From contig JALCCG010000046.1 in NCBI GenBank assembly GCA_023212695.1, positions 9,496-73,495 on the forward strand: a stretch of DNA of 64,000 nt, given 5' to 3'. Origin of the DNA: Sporisorium sorghi (lineage: Eukaryota; Basidiomycota; Ustilaginomycetes; Ustilaginales; Ustilaginaceae). The notes below the pieces were generated by a model that had not been told where the DNA came from, searched no databases, and saw nothing but the letters and a program-made list of their open reading frames with translations. Position 1 is the stretch's first letter. Each line of letters starts with the position of its first letter. Both the position numbers and the translations under genes were made by a program. Shown one piece after another: positions 1-9,478 of this stretch.

Positions 1-186
1 AGTCGCACAAAATCCAAAAGAAACGCGCCCAAACTCAGCCAAAAAAACGCTCTTTTTTTCCAATTTTTTTTTTTTTTTGGCTCCTCGGAATTCGGACAAA
101 AATGAATGACATTTTGTCGACTTTTTAAATTCTCATTCTTCCAATCCTCGATTATCGTCATCATCATCATTGTTCGATTCACCAAG

Positions 187-1278
187 ATGACCACAGCAGC
201 ACCTCCCTCATCAACATCTCGGAGAACATCGCCGACTGCTCTTCGACCGCTGTCGGCCAAATTGGGTTCGTTGGCTAGGTCGGATGCCAGCGCCTACTTC
301 AACTTTGGACCGGTCAACGTCGTCGCTTCGGTAGCTGGACCCACGGAGGTACGCATCCGCGACGAGCTCACAGATCGTGCGACGCTCGACGTCATCTATC
401 AGCCTCAACATGGCGTAGCAGGTATCCCTTCGCAGGCAGTCTCGGACTCGTTGTTCACGGCATTCTCGTCGGTGCTGTTGCTGCACCACCATCCTCGATC
501 GTTGATACAAGTGGTACTGCAAACGCTTTCATCGCCCTCGCTACCGCAATCTTCGGGACAGACGCTGCATAATGGCGTAGGATCGAGTCAGCGGCATGCG
601 CCCAGACAGCCGCTGCTGTTGGGACCGGACAACCCGCCCAGCGTCGCAGAGCAAGCTGCTTTGATCAACGCGGCGTCCTTGGCGTTGCTAGATGCAGGTA
701 TTCCGGCGAGAGCGAGCGTAGCAGCTTGTGCATGTGCCATCCTGCCAGCTGTACAGGGGACTGTGTTGAGGCAGAACAGCCACGTTGCAGAGATGTCCGA
801 ATCGCAGCTGGCAGGGTTGGTGCGCCAGTACAAGCAGGACCAGGGCGAAAGCGGCGACGATATCGAGATGGACGACGAGCAGGACGCCAATGGAGTCGCA
901 ACAAAGAAGAGATATACCGGAGAGTAAGTTTCATTCACAGCGTTGAATCTACATTGAAGGACTACGACTGACTGACAAGTCTTTTCCGGTTACTTACTGA
1001 ATCGCAGCACGGTGGTTCTGTTGGATCCAACACCGTTGGAATTGGATTACGCCCTCAGCAAACACGTCTTTGCCTTTGCGTTCTCGCAAGCACCGGACGA
1101 TAAAGACATAGAAGCTACGCCGCACGAGGTTTCGGAGCAAGTCTTGGCTGAATCGCAGGGCGCGGTCGACCTGGAGGATCTCGAACGTGCGCGTGAACTG
1201 TGTCAGAGTGCGTGCTCTGCCGTGGTCGGTTTCATGCGAACGGCGCTTCACAAACGAGTTGTTTCGCAGACTGTCTGA
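187..1278 (+). CDS. RRP46: Exosome complex component Rrp46 (RNase PH-like)
   Basis: Two exons, 187-923 and 1008-1278, joined across an 84-base GTAAGT...CAG intron; 335 residues. The protein is a member of the six-subunit RNase PH-like ring of the RNA exosome, which degrades and trims RNA in nucleus and cytoplasm; eukaryotic ring subunits are usually catalytically dead. Seen: a Ser/Thr-rich N-terminus, then VVASVAGPTEVRIRDEL, the alanine-rich INAASLALLDAGIPARASV helix, and, after the intron, VVLLDPTPLELDYA, all lining up in order with yeast Rrp46. At 335 residues it is longer than the roughly 220-residue yeast protein because of inserts near residues 120-160 and an acidic stretch before the intron. 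The ATG at 187 is preferred over the in-frame ATG at 106, whose extra 27 residues are hydrophobic and unlike the family. Confidence 0.85.
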
Positions 1279-1965
1279 TCAATGCAACACGTCTCTACAA
1301 GGGCAGATCCTTCTACGCTTGCTAAGGCGTGTGTGTTTTCGTCAACCTTACCAGTGTGAAGTGTCGTCCTGTGACGGGGTCGAGGCAGGTGCGCGATTTT
1401 TCATTTTGTTAGACCGGCGTCTGTTGTGCGCATTGGGTCGAAAAATTCCTTTGGCTGGCTTGAGCGTCGATTCGGCTTTCGGGCTGAGCTGCACAAAGGC
1501 GGTGTTTGGGCGTGGAGAAGTCCCTTTGTTCCCCTCTTGCTTCTCACCTTCCTTCCCTTTTGATCATCAACTCGCATCAAACATCATCATCACCTTACTT
1601 TCTCGCAACCTAGATCTCAATCTTGGCCAAGACGCGCCTTCCCTTTGTCCTGCTTCGTCCACCACAAAGTTCTAGACTTTGACAACCCTTTGTGCAGTCT
1701 CAAGCTCATTTCAGCATCCGCGATTCTCCGCTTCAATTCTATTGTAGCAGCAGCAACAGGAGCAGCAGCTATTGTCCCACCGACCAGCCTCACTCGACTG
1801 TCGCATCACGTCAATCAGTACAAAGGACCACTTTCATTAGATCCAGCAGCGCGCTGCACCCCAAGTGTGGCTCTATCAAAGGGGCTCGTCTGATTCGAGC
1901 CCTACATCTCCCAACACACATAAAGAGCCCTCGAATTCATCCCCACCTCCTCAACCTCGTCCATC
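1279..1965. other. Spacer between rrp46 and AP-2 mu
   Basis: Contains the rrp46 3' region and the AP-2 mu leader. The last 400 bases are rich in C/T and in CATCATCA and CAGCAG motifs typical of leaders in this window. Open frames here resemble no family. I see no RNA gene. Confidence 0.6.
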
Positions 1966-3249
1966 ATGATCTCGGCCTTCTTCATCTTCAACCAAAAGGG
2001 CGAAGTGCTCATCTCGCGTCTCTTTCGAAACGACCTTCGTCGCAGCATCGCAGACATCTTTCGCATCCAGGTTGTCTCCAATCCGGACGTGCGATCGCCC
2101 ATCATCACGCTCGGCTCCACCAGCTTCTTCCACGTACGCCACGAGAACCTCTACATCGTCGCCGTCACCAAGTGCAACGCCAACGCCGCGCTTGTTTTCG
2201 AGTTTTGCTACCGCGTCATCACCATCGGTCGTTCTTACTTTGGCGGCAAGTTTGACGAAGAGGCAGTCAAGAACAACTTTGTGCTCATCTACGAGCTGCT
2301 GGACGAGATTCTGGACTTTGGATACCCGCAAAACTCGGAGATCGATACGCTCAAGATGTACATCACCACCGAGGGCGTCAAGTCGGAGCAGGCGGTGCGG
2401 GAGGATTCGAGCAAGATCACCATCCAAGCGACAGGTGCGACGAGTTGGAGGCGGGCTGATGTCAAGTATCGCAAGAACGAGGCGTTTGTCGATGTGGTCG
2501 AGACGGTCAACTTGCTCATGAGCAACAAGGGGACCATCCTGCGCGCCGATGTGGACGGAGCCATCCTGATGCGCGCCTACTTGACGGGGATGCCCGAGTG
2601 CCGGTTCGGGTTGAACGACAAGCTGGTGCTCGACAAGAACGACAAGAACCGAGGCAAGGTGGACGCGGTCGAGCTCGACGACTGCCAGTTCCACCAGTGC
2701 GTCAAGCTGTCCAAGTACGACACGGACCGCTCCATCTCTTTTATTCCACCCGATGGCGAGTTTGAGCTGATGCGCTACCGCTCCACCACCAACGTCAACC
2801 TGCCGTTCAAGGTGCACGCCATCGTCGAAGAGGTGTCCAAGTCCAAGGTCGAGTATACGCTCAACCTCAAGGCGAACTTCGACAACAAGCTCAACGCCAC
2901 CAACGTGGTGCTGCGCATCCCTGTGCCGCTCAACACGTCTACAGTCAAATGCCAGGTCAGCATGGGGAAGGCGAAATACGTGCCGGCGGAGAACCACATC
3001 GTGTGGAAGATCGCCCGCATCCAGGGCGGCGGCGAGGCGAGCTTCGGCGCCGATGCAGAGCTCAGCAGTACGACGGTGAGGAAGGCGTGGAGCAGGCCCC
3101 CGATCGAGGTCGACTTCCAGGTGCTCATGTTTACCAGCTCTGGGTTGCTGGTCAGGTACCTCAAGGTGTTTGAGAAGAGCAACTACCAGAGCGTCAAGTG
3201 GGTGAGGTACTTGACGAGGAGCAATGGGAGTTATCTCATTCGGTTTTAG
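1966..3249 (+). CDS. APM4: AP-2 clathrin adaptor subunit mu
   Basis: Single-exon gene for 427 residues, the usual length of mu2. It is the medium chain of the AP-2 adaptor, which binds tyrosine-based cargo signals and phosphoinositides at the plasma membrane during clathrin-mediated endocytosis. Seen: an N-terminal longin domain (about residues 1-140) opening MISAFFIFNQKGEVLISRLFR and including FFHVRHENLYIVAVT and NNFVLIYELLDEILDFGYPQ. The C-terminal mu-homology domain (about 165-427) starts at TSWRRADVKYRKNEAFVDV and ends in the typical YQSVKWVRYLTRSNGSYLIRF-like tail. The DILDFGYPQNSE hinge region favours AP-2 over AP-1 mu, which normally reads differently in the first 50 residues. The initiator ATG follows a CATC leader and matches the conserved family start. 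Confidence 0.93.
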   Translation: MISAFFIFNQKGEVLISRLFRNDLRRSIADIFRIQVVSNPDVRSPIITLGSTSFFHVRHENLYIVAVTKCNANAALVFEFCYRVITIGRSYFGGKFDEEAVKNNFVLIYELLDEILDFGYPQNSEIDTLKMYITTEGVKSEQAVREDSSKITIQATGATSWRRADVKYRKNEAFVDVVETVNLLMSNKGTILRADVDGAILMRAYLTGMPECRFGLNDKLVLDKNDKNRGKVDAVELDDCQFHQCVKLSKYDTDRSISFIPPDGEFELMRYRSTTNVNLPFKVHAIVEEVSKSKVEYTLNLKANFDNKLNATNVVLRIPVPLNTSTVKCQVSMGKAKYVPAENHIVWKIARIQGGGEASFGADAELSSTTVRKAWSRPPIEVDFQVLMFTSSGLLVRYLKVFEKSNYQSVKWVRYLTRSNGSYLIRF

Positions 3250-3854
3250 GTTGACGATGCAATGCTATACACTTGTCACGACCTTTCTCGATGCAGCGTG
3301 TGTGATCATTAGCTGGCGAATGAGATGCTGGGCAAACGAGGTTTGCATTGCGATACGGCGATCTAAGCTGAACAACAAGCCCTATACGGCAGCAACCGAA
3401 CCAAGAAGAAACAAGACAGCGGTCAGTCATCTAGCCGAATCGATTCGCTCTGAGAGCTTTTGCAGCCTAATGATGTCAAGCGTCCGTAGTCATGATAAAA
3501 ACAAGCTATCCGCAATGAATCCCTTTGAAGAGACTCTCGGAGGATTGACAGATTATATAGATTGTTTGTGTTGTCGTCATTCGCTTTCGTTGTGGCTGTA
3601 GGAGGAGTCGAGACTTACGATGTGCGAGAGATGGTGGTGGAGAGGAGGGAGGATGAAGATGTGCGAAGAATCTTTTGTGTTTGAAAGGGAAAAAATAAAT
3701 AAATAAATAAATAAATAAATAAATCCAAGAAGAAAGCGGGTATCGGCCGGGATGGGCTCGGCAATGCTTTGGAGCAGGATCCATCTGAGCTTCTTCTTCT
3801 CGTTGTTCCATCACGGTTAACTCTAGACACCTTCACCTCTCACTCAAACGCACA
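3250..3854. other. Spacer with (AAAT)n microsatellite
   Basis: 3' region of AP-2 mu, then the leader of the peroxiredoxin-like gene. The only distinct element is the AAAT tract at 3692-3724. No coding potential was recognised. Confidence 0.6.
3692..3724. repeat. (AAAT)n tetranucleotide microsatellite
   Basis: About eight perfect AAAT units lie about 130 bases before the ATG of the peroxiredoxin-like gene. Its length is likely to vary between strains (inference). Confidence 0.9.
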
Positions 3855-4460
3855 ATGTCCACAGCACCAGCAGAAGACAGAGCAGCCTTCCACCTGCTGG
3901 GGCACCCCTTGCCGGCACTCATCGACCTCGCCTCGACCTCCGGCACCACCGTGGACCTGTTCACGCTCTCGCTCCGCCAACCCATCATGCTGTTCCTCTA
4001 CCCGTCCACCTCCTCCCCGCTCCGCACCACGCCCGCGAGCTGGTCCACCATCCCAGGCGCGACAGGCTGCACGCCGCACCTCACCGCGGTCAACGCGCAC
4101 CTGCGCACGCTGCTCGCCAAGCAACCCGACCTGCAGATCTTCGGCCTCTCGACACAGCCGCACGCCGAGCAGCTCGAAGCCAAAACTCGCCTGGGGTTGG
4201 GGTTCGATTTGCTTTCGGATGAAGAGGGAGCTCTGAGGCAGGCGCTCGACGTGCCCAGCTTCGAGTGCGAGGGACGCTGGCATTTCAAGAGGATGACGCT
4301 GTTGCTGAATGGAGGGCAAGTTACCAGGGTGGACTACCCGGTGAAGGTGCCGGAGGAGGCGGCGAGGAGGGCAGAGGGGCTGTTGCGGTCGGAGCAGGAG
4401 TTGATGGATGAGGTCGAGGCGAGGGATGCTGCTGCTGCGGCGGCACAGACCCAGGCATAG
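3855..4460 (+). CDS. Peroxiredoxin-like protein (AhpC/TSA, thioredoxin fold), 1-Cys
   Basis: Single exon, 201 residues. It probably reduces peroxides through an active-site thiol. Seen: a thioredoxin-like start (LPALIDLASTSGTTVDLF), the strand PIMLFLYPSTS, then WSTIPGATGCTPHLTAVNAH containing Cys72 in the position of the peroxidatic cysteine, followed by IFGLSTQ, FDLLSDEEGALRQAL and FKRMTLLLNGG. The order matches a bacterial-type peroxiredoxin family in which the motif reads GARGCTPQ. The only other cysteine is Cys138, far from the usual resolving position, so a 1-Cys mechanism is inferred. The tail (from about 165) is Glu/Ala-rich and helical. There is no signal peptide, so a cytosolic location is likely. 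Peroxidase activity is inferred only. Confidence 0.75.
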   Translation: MSTAPAEDRAAFHLLGHPLPALIDLASTSGTTVDLFTLSLRQPIMLFLYPSTSSPLRTTPASWSTIPGATGCTPHLTAVNAHLRTLLAKQPDLQIFGLSTQPHAEQLEAKTRLGLGFDLLSDEEGALRQALDVPSFECEGRWHFKRMTLLLNGGQVTRVDYPVKVPEEAARRAEGLLRSEQELMDEVEARDAAAAAAQTQA

Positions 4461-4615
4461 GTATGGGCAAGGACACACGAATACAGACGATACAAGAGTA
4501 GACACCGGAGAGTGAAAGCCTTAAAAGTACAATTGCATTATGTGCGTATGAGCGAAGCGCCTTGTTCTTAGCGTCCACGCTTCGATTTTGAGTCCAGACA
4601 GTGATCGCAACCCCC

Positions 4616-5078
4616 TCAACGCCCACGACCGCGACCACCCCTCATCCCACCGCCTCTCCCCCTCCCTCTGCCCCTATCCATGCCCACACCGCCACCGCCC
4701 CTCGCCCCCCTCGCCGCCGGATCCTTCCGCTTCCCCTTTGGCTTGGGCGCATCGTCCACCAACAGCATATCCAGCGGCAGCGCATCCGGCAAGATCCAAT
4801 ACCGAATCGTATTACCCCGGATCGACAGCGTGTCCAGCGTCACAGCCGGTCGACCGCGCACCGTCATCTTGACCGTCTTGAGGTGCGTGTTCATCTGGAT
4901 ATCCACGCCCGTGACGGTACCGTGCACGACCGTGCCGTTCTTGAGCTCGATAGTGACCGACTCGTTGTTGAGCTTCATCAGGAATCTGAAGTGAAACGGA
5001 GGAGAGAATGGACGAGTTAGTGACCATTCGCGATCTGTGGGAGGCAGGGTATGGCAGAACTTACCTGACGAGCTTCAT
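4616..5078 (-). CDS. SMD1: Small nuclear ribonucleoprotein Sm D1
   Basis: Two exons on the minus strand: 5065-5078 (only 14 bases, encoding MKLVR) and 4616-4985, joined over a 79-base GTAAGT...CAG intron; 127 residues. SmD1 is one of seven Sm proteins forming the ring on U1, U2, U4 and U5 snRNAs in the spliceosome. Seen: [20 protein letters not shown], Sm motif 1 with [20 protein letters not shown], Sm motif 2 with [15 protein letters not shown], and a C-terminal Arg-Gly tail from about residue 95, the usual site of arginine methylation. Length and order fit the family exactly. The N-terminal residues are only recovered by splicing, which supports the tiny first exon. Confidence 0.95.
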
Positions 5079-5750
5079 TTTGAGAGGTGGTGACGTCCAG
5101 CCGCGGAGTGTATGCAGAGGGTATAAAGTGTAGGTGATGACGACGTGAGGAAAAGCCTTGACCCAGACCACAAGTTGTGCCAAAAGCCAGGTGTGCTTAG
5201 GCAGAAGTTGTATGCTAGGGAGTCCGGCTTGGTGTATAAACTCTATTGCAGAGTTGTTGCCCGAGATGACGCTGTTCGTCGATCTTGTTGAGAAGAAGGT
5301 TGGTAGCTGGATGGCAACAAGAAGTGTTGATCGACGGCGATGGACAGACGATCAAAAGCGACTTTTTCGATTTTGGAATCTCGACCCGATTCGCCCCGAT
5401 TTGCAAGATACAGTGATACAGTGTTGGCTCAAGGTGCGTCGCGAGTCGCGTGTCTTTGGCTTCGTGTCACAGAGAGAGACACACACACGGGAGCCCAAGC
5501 CAAAAACGAGCCAAAAACGACGTGTTAATTGACGCTTTGGCTGAGAAAATGGGGGCAGCAGAGCAGTACAAATCGATTCGTTCCCTCCACAAACTCAAAA
5601 GAGAGAGAATGGGCGCTCTTCGTTGGTTTGTTCCTCTTTCTCTCTTGACCAACCATCGCAGCATGAAGTAACGCACACGCACCGACTCACCTCACATTGC
5701 CATCAACGACCAGCATCATCGGCGCAACACCGCCCTCTCGCTAGCCCGCC
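5079..5750. other. Divergent promoter region smd1 / exo1
   Basis: Intergenic stretch between two genes that point away from each other, so it should hold both promoters. It includes an ACACACAC-type run near 5480 and AGAGAGA near 5600. No RNA gene or further coding region is seen. Confidence 0.6.
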
Positions 5751-7478
5751 ATGGGTATTCAGGGTCTGCTCCCCTTGCTCAAGGACATTCAGAAACCCGT
5801 CCACGTCTCGAGCTATGCTGGCAAGACCTTGGGCGTCGATGCCTACGTCTGGCTCCATCGTGGAGCGTACGGATGTGCACGCGAGATTGTGCTCGGCGAC
5901 CCTACTCCACGCTACATTGCGCACGCGCTGAGTCGCATCCGGATGCTGCAGCATTTCGGCGTCAAACCTTACCTCGTGTTCGACGGCGACAAGCTGCCCG
6001 CCAAGAGCGGCACCGAAGACGATCGCGAACAGCGTCGAAGCGACAACCTGCGACGCGCAAAGGAACTCGAACAGCAGGGCAACATGCAGCAAGCCAGAGA
6101 CGTGTACGCTAAATGCGTCGATGTCACGCCCGAAATGGCCTTCCAGCTGATTAAGGTGTTGAAGGAAGAAAGCATCCCTTACGTTGTCGCACCGTACGAG
6201 GCGGATGCGCAGCTGGCCTACCTCGAGGCAGAGGGCATCATCGACGGCATCATCACCGAGGATTCGGACCTGCTCGTGTTTGGGTGCAAGACGGTGCTCT
6301 TCAAGCTCGACCAGGCGGGCAATGCAGTGGAAATGCTGCAGCAACGTTTCTGGACCAACCGCCACATTGCATTGTCTGGCTGGACCGCCGTCGAGTTTCG
6401 CCAGATGGCTATTCTTTCAGGATGCGACTATCTGCCTAGCATCGTGGGCATGGGTCTCAAGAACGCGCATCGGCTGCTGAGGAGGTACAAGACGGTGGAC
6501 AAGGTGCTGCAGGCGGTGCGCCTCGAGGGCAAGATGCGCGTGCCGCCCACGTATGCACGCGAGTTTCGTAAAGCCGAGTTGACGTTTGTGCACCAGCGGG
6601 TGTTTGACCCGCGCACGCAGAAGCTCGTCACGCTTACGCCGCTGCCGGATGGCACGCATGACGATTTGCTGCCGTTTATCGGGGCGGCGATGGAGGAGAG
6701 TGTGGCGAAAGGGGTGGCTGATGGGAGCATCGATCCGATTGCGAGGACGCCGATTGTGGATCGGGTGCCTAAGCCGTTCAGCACGCGGAGCAGCTCGGTG
6801 GGCAATGTCGCGTCGACGAGTGCTGTGGCGGCTGCGAGCACTTCGGGGATGCATTCGCTGCATCGCAGTGCGACGGCTCCGACAGCGCTTGCTGGAGGCA
6901 GTTTCTATAAGGCCTCGGTGGGCGCATCATCGTCGAGTGCCAAGAAGAAGCCGATCAGTAAGGAGACGCGGCTGCAGAGCTTGACCAACTTTTTCGGTGG
7001 TGCGAGTACCACTAGCGGCAGCAAGGGCATCAGCGCTGGAAGCAGCAGCAACACACCGAAGCAAGAACGGGTGCCTCTTGCGCCTCGGGATGTCAATCGG
7101 AGCGTGCCAGCGCCAGTCAAGGCGCCAGAGGTGGAAGCGAAACCGACGCACAGCAAGTTCTTCGCGGGTAAACCCCCGGTGGTGCCGTCGCAGGATGCGA
7201 AGATGGACCACGCCTATTTGCATCTGGGCGGTCAGCTGACACCGCCAAAAGCGCGACAGGATCCGAACGATTCCGGGTACTGGGACGACGAGTGCGACGA
7301 CATGCACGATTTTGTCAAGTCGAGCAGTCCGGCTCGCGGGACGTCGGTGGCGCCCGAGTCGCAGCCGCTGGTGATGGATACGCAGGAACTGTGGCAGACG
7401 CAGACACAAACGCAGGTCGAGGTTGCAGAAAGCGGAAATGGGAGTGGAAGCGTGGTGGCCACGCAGCTGGTGCAGAGT

Positions 7479-7514
<36 letters not shown>

Positions 7515-8231
7515 TGTTCAGCAACAGTAGCAGGGGCAGTGGTGGTGGTGCCGCAGACGCCGTCGAGGGGCAGGAAACGGATGCATTCCGGGTTGACGGA
7601 GTGCGATGCGGGGTTGTCTTCGCCCGAGAGTGCGATTGGGAGTGGGTTTATTTCGTCGCCTGCGTCGTCGTCGGTGCGAGGCGGGGTGGACGGGCACAGC
7701 GTCAGACGGGCAAGCGCGGTGGAGGATGGCGTCGACGAGTCGGATGCATTGGCGAGTCAAGCAGAGGAGGAGGAAGACGAAGTGCAACCCGAACCGATGA
7801 CACCGCTGGCAATGCGCAACGGAGCACGCAACAAGCCGATGCTGCACACGAGCGCGAGCATGTCCAAGCTGGAAGCCTTTCGGTATACTGCACACACGCC
7901 TCAGCAGCCTCAGCCGCAGCAGCAATCGGCCAAGCAAGACGCACGACGAGCAACGCTGCCCCGCCGGTCAACCGACTCTACGACAAACGCCAACGGCCTC
8001 TCGCCGTCAGTGCTCAAGCTTGCCTCTGCCGCAGACACACGCACGCCGCTGGCGAGAAGCAGACCGAACAAGGTGCTCAAGCGCAGTCCGACGCTGTTGC
8101 TCGGAGAGCAGGCGGAGGAAGCGGAGGAGGATGGTAGTGTTAGCTGTGGACGTAAAGGCGGCCTGTTTGACAGGTTTCGGTTGACTGAGTCGGGTGCTGC
8201 TCAGTCGACTGCGAGGCAGTTTCCGTTCTAG
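5751..8231 (+). CDS. EXO1: Exonuclease 1 (Rad2/XPG family)
   Basis: Single exon, 826 residues. Exo1 is a 5'-3' exonuclease and flap endonuclease for mismatch repair, resection of double-strand breaks and telomere processing. Seen: the XPG N-domain from the initiator (MGIQGLLPLLKDIQKPVHV, with LGVDAYVWLHRGAYGCA), the XPG I-domain with VAPYEADAQLAYLE and IITEDSDLLVFGC (metal-binding acidic residues near 150-173), then the helix-hairpin turn ILSGCDYLPSIVGMGL. The N-terminal 310 residues carry the nuclease; the rest is low-complexity and Ser/Pro-rich. It includes a serine run coded by AGC repeats (near 7476-7515) and LQSLTNFF (residues 408-415), which resembles a PCNA-binding box with Leu in place of Gln. 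ATG and MGIQGLLP start are diagnostic. Confidence 0.95.
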
Positions 8232-8724
8232 TTTCTCGAATGCAATGGCATCAGAGAATGCTTTCGCTGGAGGATTTGGCGGCCGAGGTGGCTGTCTTGG
8301 TGTCGATGGTGTCTGAAGTGTCGGCTTGCCAGACAGGCTTTGTTGCGCTCCATCCGCTACACGGTGATAACTTCATCCATCATACCGCCAAGGGCAGCTT
8401 GCAATCGATGTCAGGAGCTGCAGGCGAGATGATGTGGCAGGCAATTTTTCGATTTTCAAATTTCGAAAAGAACAGTGCACCGCTGCGTGCCAAGCAAGCA
8501 CATTTTTCACACGGCGGCATTGTGCTGTCAATGTGCGTCTTGCCGATGCAGCTGCAGAGTATTTTCCCTCAAAATGCCGAGGATCGAACTCAGTGATTGG
8601 ACGTGACGTGCGTGCGTGAGTGGGCGAGTGGTGGGTCGTTGTTGACTACCATCATCGCTCATCGCAGTCATCAAGTTCGAGAGACAAGTCGTTTCGTCGC
8701 CATCATCACTAGCACGTCGTTCGA

Positions 8725-9320
8725 GCCACTACTCTGGCATTGCTTTCGAGGTTCGATCCTGGCAAAGCGCTGGCATCGCGTTCACCACGTCCACTTCGAC
8801 ACCGCTCTCTTGCCTTACGGGCAAACGCTGTCTCTGGCATCGACTCTGGCTCCACCCTGGCACCACGCTCTAGCAGCAAAATCTGGCACCGCTTTTTGGC
8901 ACCACTCTCTGGTATCGCTATCAGCATCGCCTTCTGGCAGCACCATCTGACACCACTCGAGCAATCTTCGAGCATACCACTCGAGTACACTCTAGTTCCA
9001 CTCTCTGGCGCCTGGATACGCTTTCCGGTACCACTGCATCACCACCTTCTCGAGTCGCTTTCTGGCACCACTCTGTGGTATCACTTCGGGACAATACTCT
9101 GCCACCTCGCTCGTAAGGCTGTCTGGCATCGCTTTCAGCTACATCGAGCTGTGACGAGCGCAAACAAGTCAGCTCGGCCATCACCACGCTGTAGCAACCA
9201 CACTCTGGCACCTCACTGGCACCGCATCCTGCCATCTTCTGGCAACCTCGGCTTTCAGCACGATAAACCGCCACGGAATAGCTGGCACTGCTGTCGACGC
9301 ATACAGCCATCTTCACCTCT
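8725..9320. repeat. Degenerate array with core CTGGCAYCRC
   Basis: About fifteen copies of CTGGCA, many extended to TCTGGCACCACTCT or TCTGGCATCGC, are scattered at irregular 12-60 base spacing (for example near 8729, 8834, 8856, 8882, 8933, 9060, 9131). The unit is strand-biased. Order and sequence suggest an old, diverged tandem array. Confidence 0.65.
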
Positions 9321-9382
9321 AGCTCTCCCTCACTGTCGATCGAATTGGGCAATTTCGCTGGAGCGGCGCCTGCTTCTCGACT

Positions 9383-9384
<2 letters not shown>

Positions 9385-9422
<38 letters not shown>
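9385..9422 (+). repeat. T38 homopolymer
   Basis: 38 consecutive T end 56 bases before the GT90 ATG. A T-tract this long in a leader or core promoter could exclude nucleosomes, or it could be the relic of a retroposed poly-A tail on the other strand. Confidence 0.85.
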
Positions 9423-9478
9423 CCCCTACTCGTTCGCACTTCAACGCGAATCTCACGTCCTCCTCAGCGTCTACCAAA

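Larger units (their letters stand above)
8232..9478. other. Long spacer with degenerate CTGGCA repeats and T38
   Basis: 1.2 kb between exo1 and the GT90 gene. The first 450 bases show nothing. From about 8725 a degenerate short repeat dominates, followed by a run of 38 T. A frame open across the repeat (8740-9681) reads low-complexity sequence and poly-Phe, so it is not taken as a gene. Confidence 0.6.

Noticed and set aside
1951..2997. 348-codon minus-strand frame over AP-2 mu
   Set aside because: It is opposite a well-supported adaptor gene and has no recognisable fold.
7292..8137. Alternative frame in the exo1 tail
   Set aside because: It is a shadow of the low-complexity exo1 C-terminus coded in the main frame.
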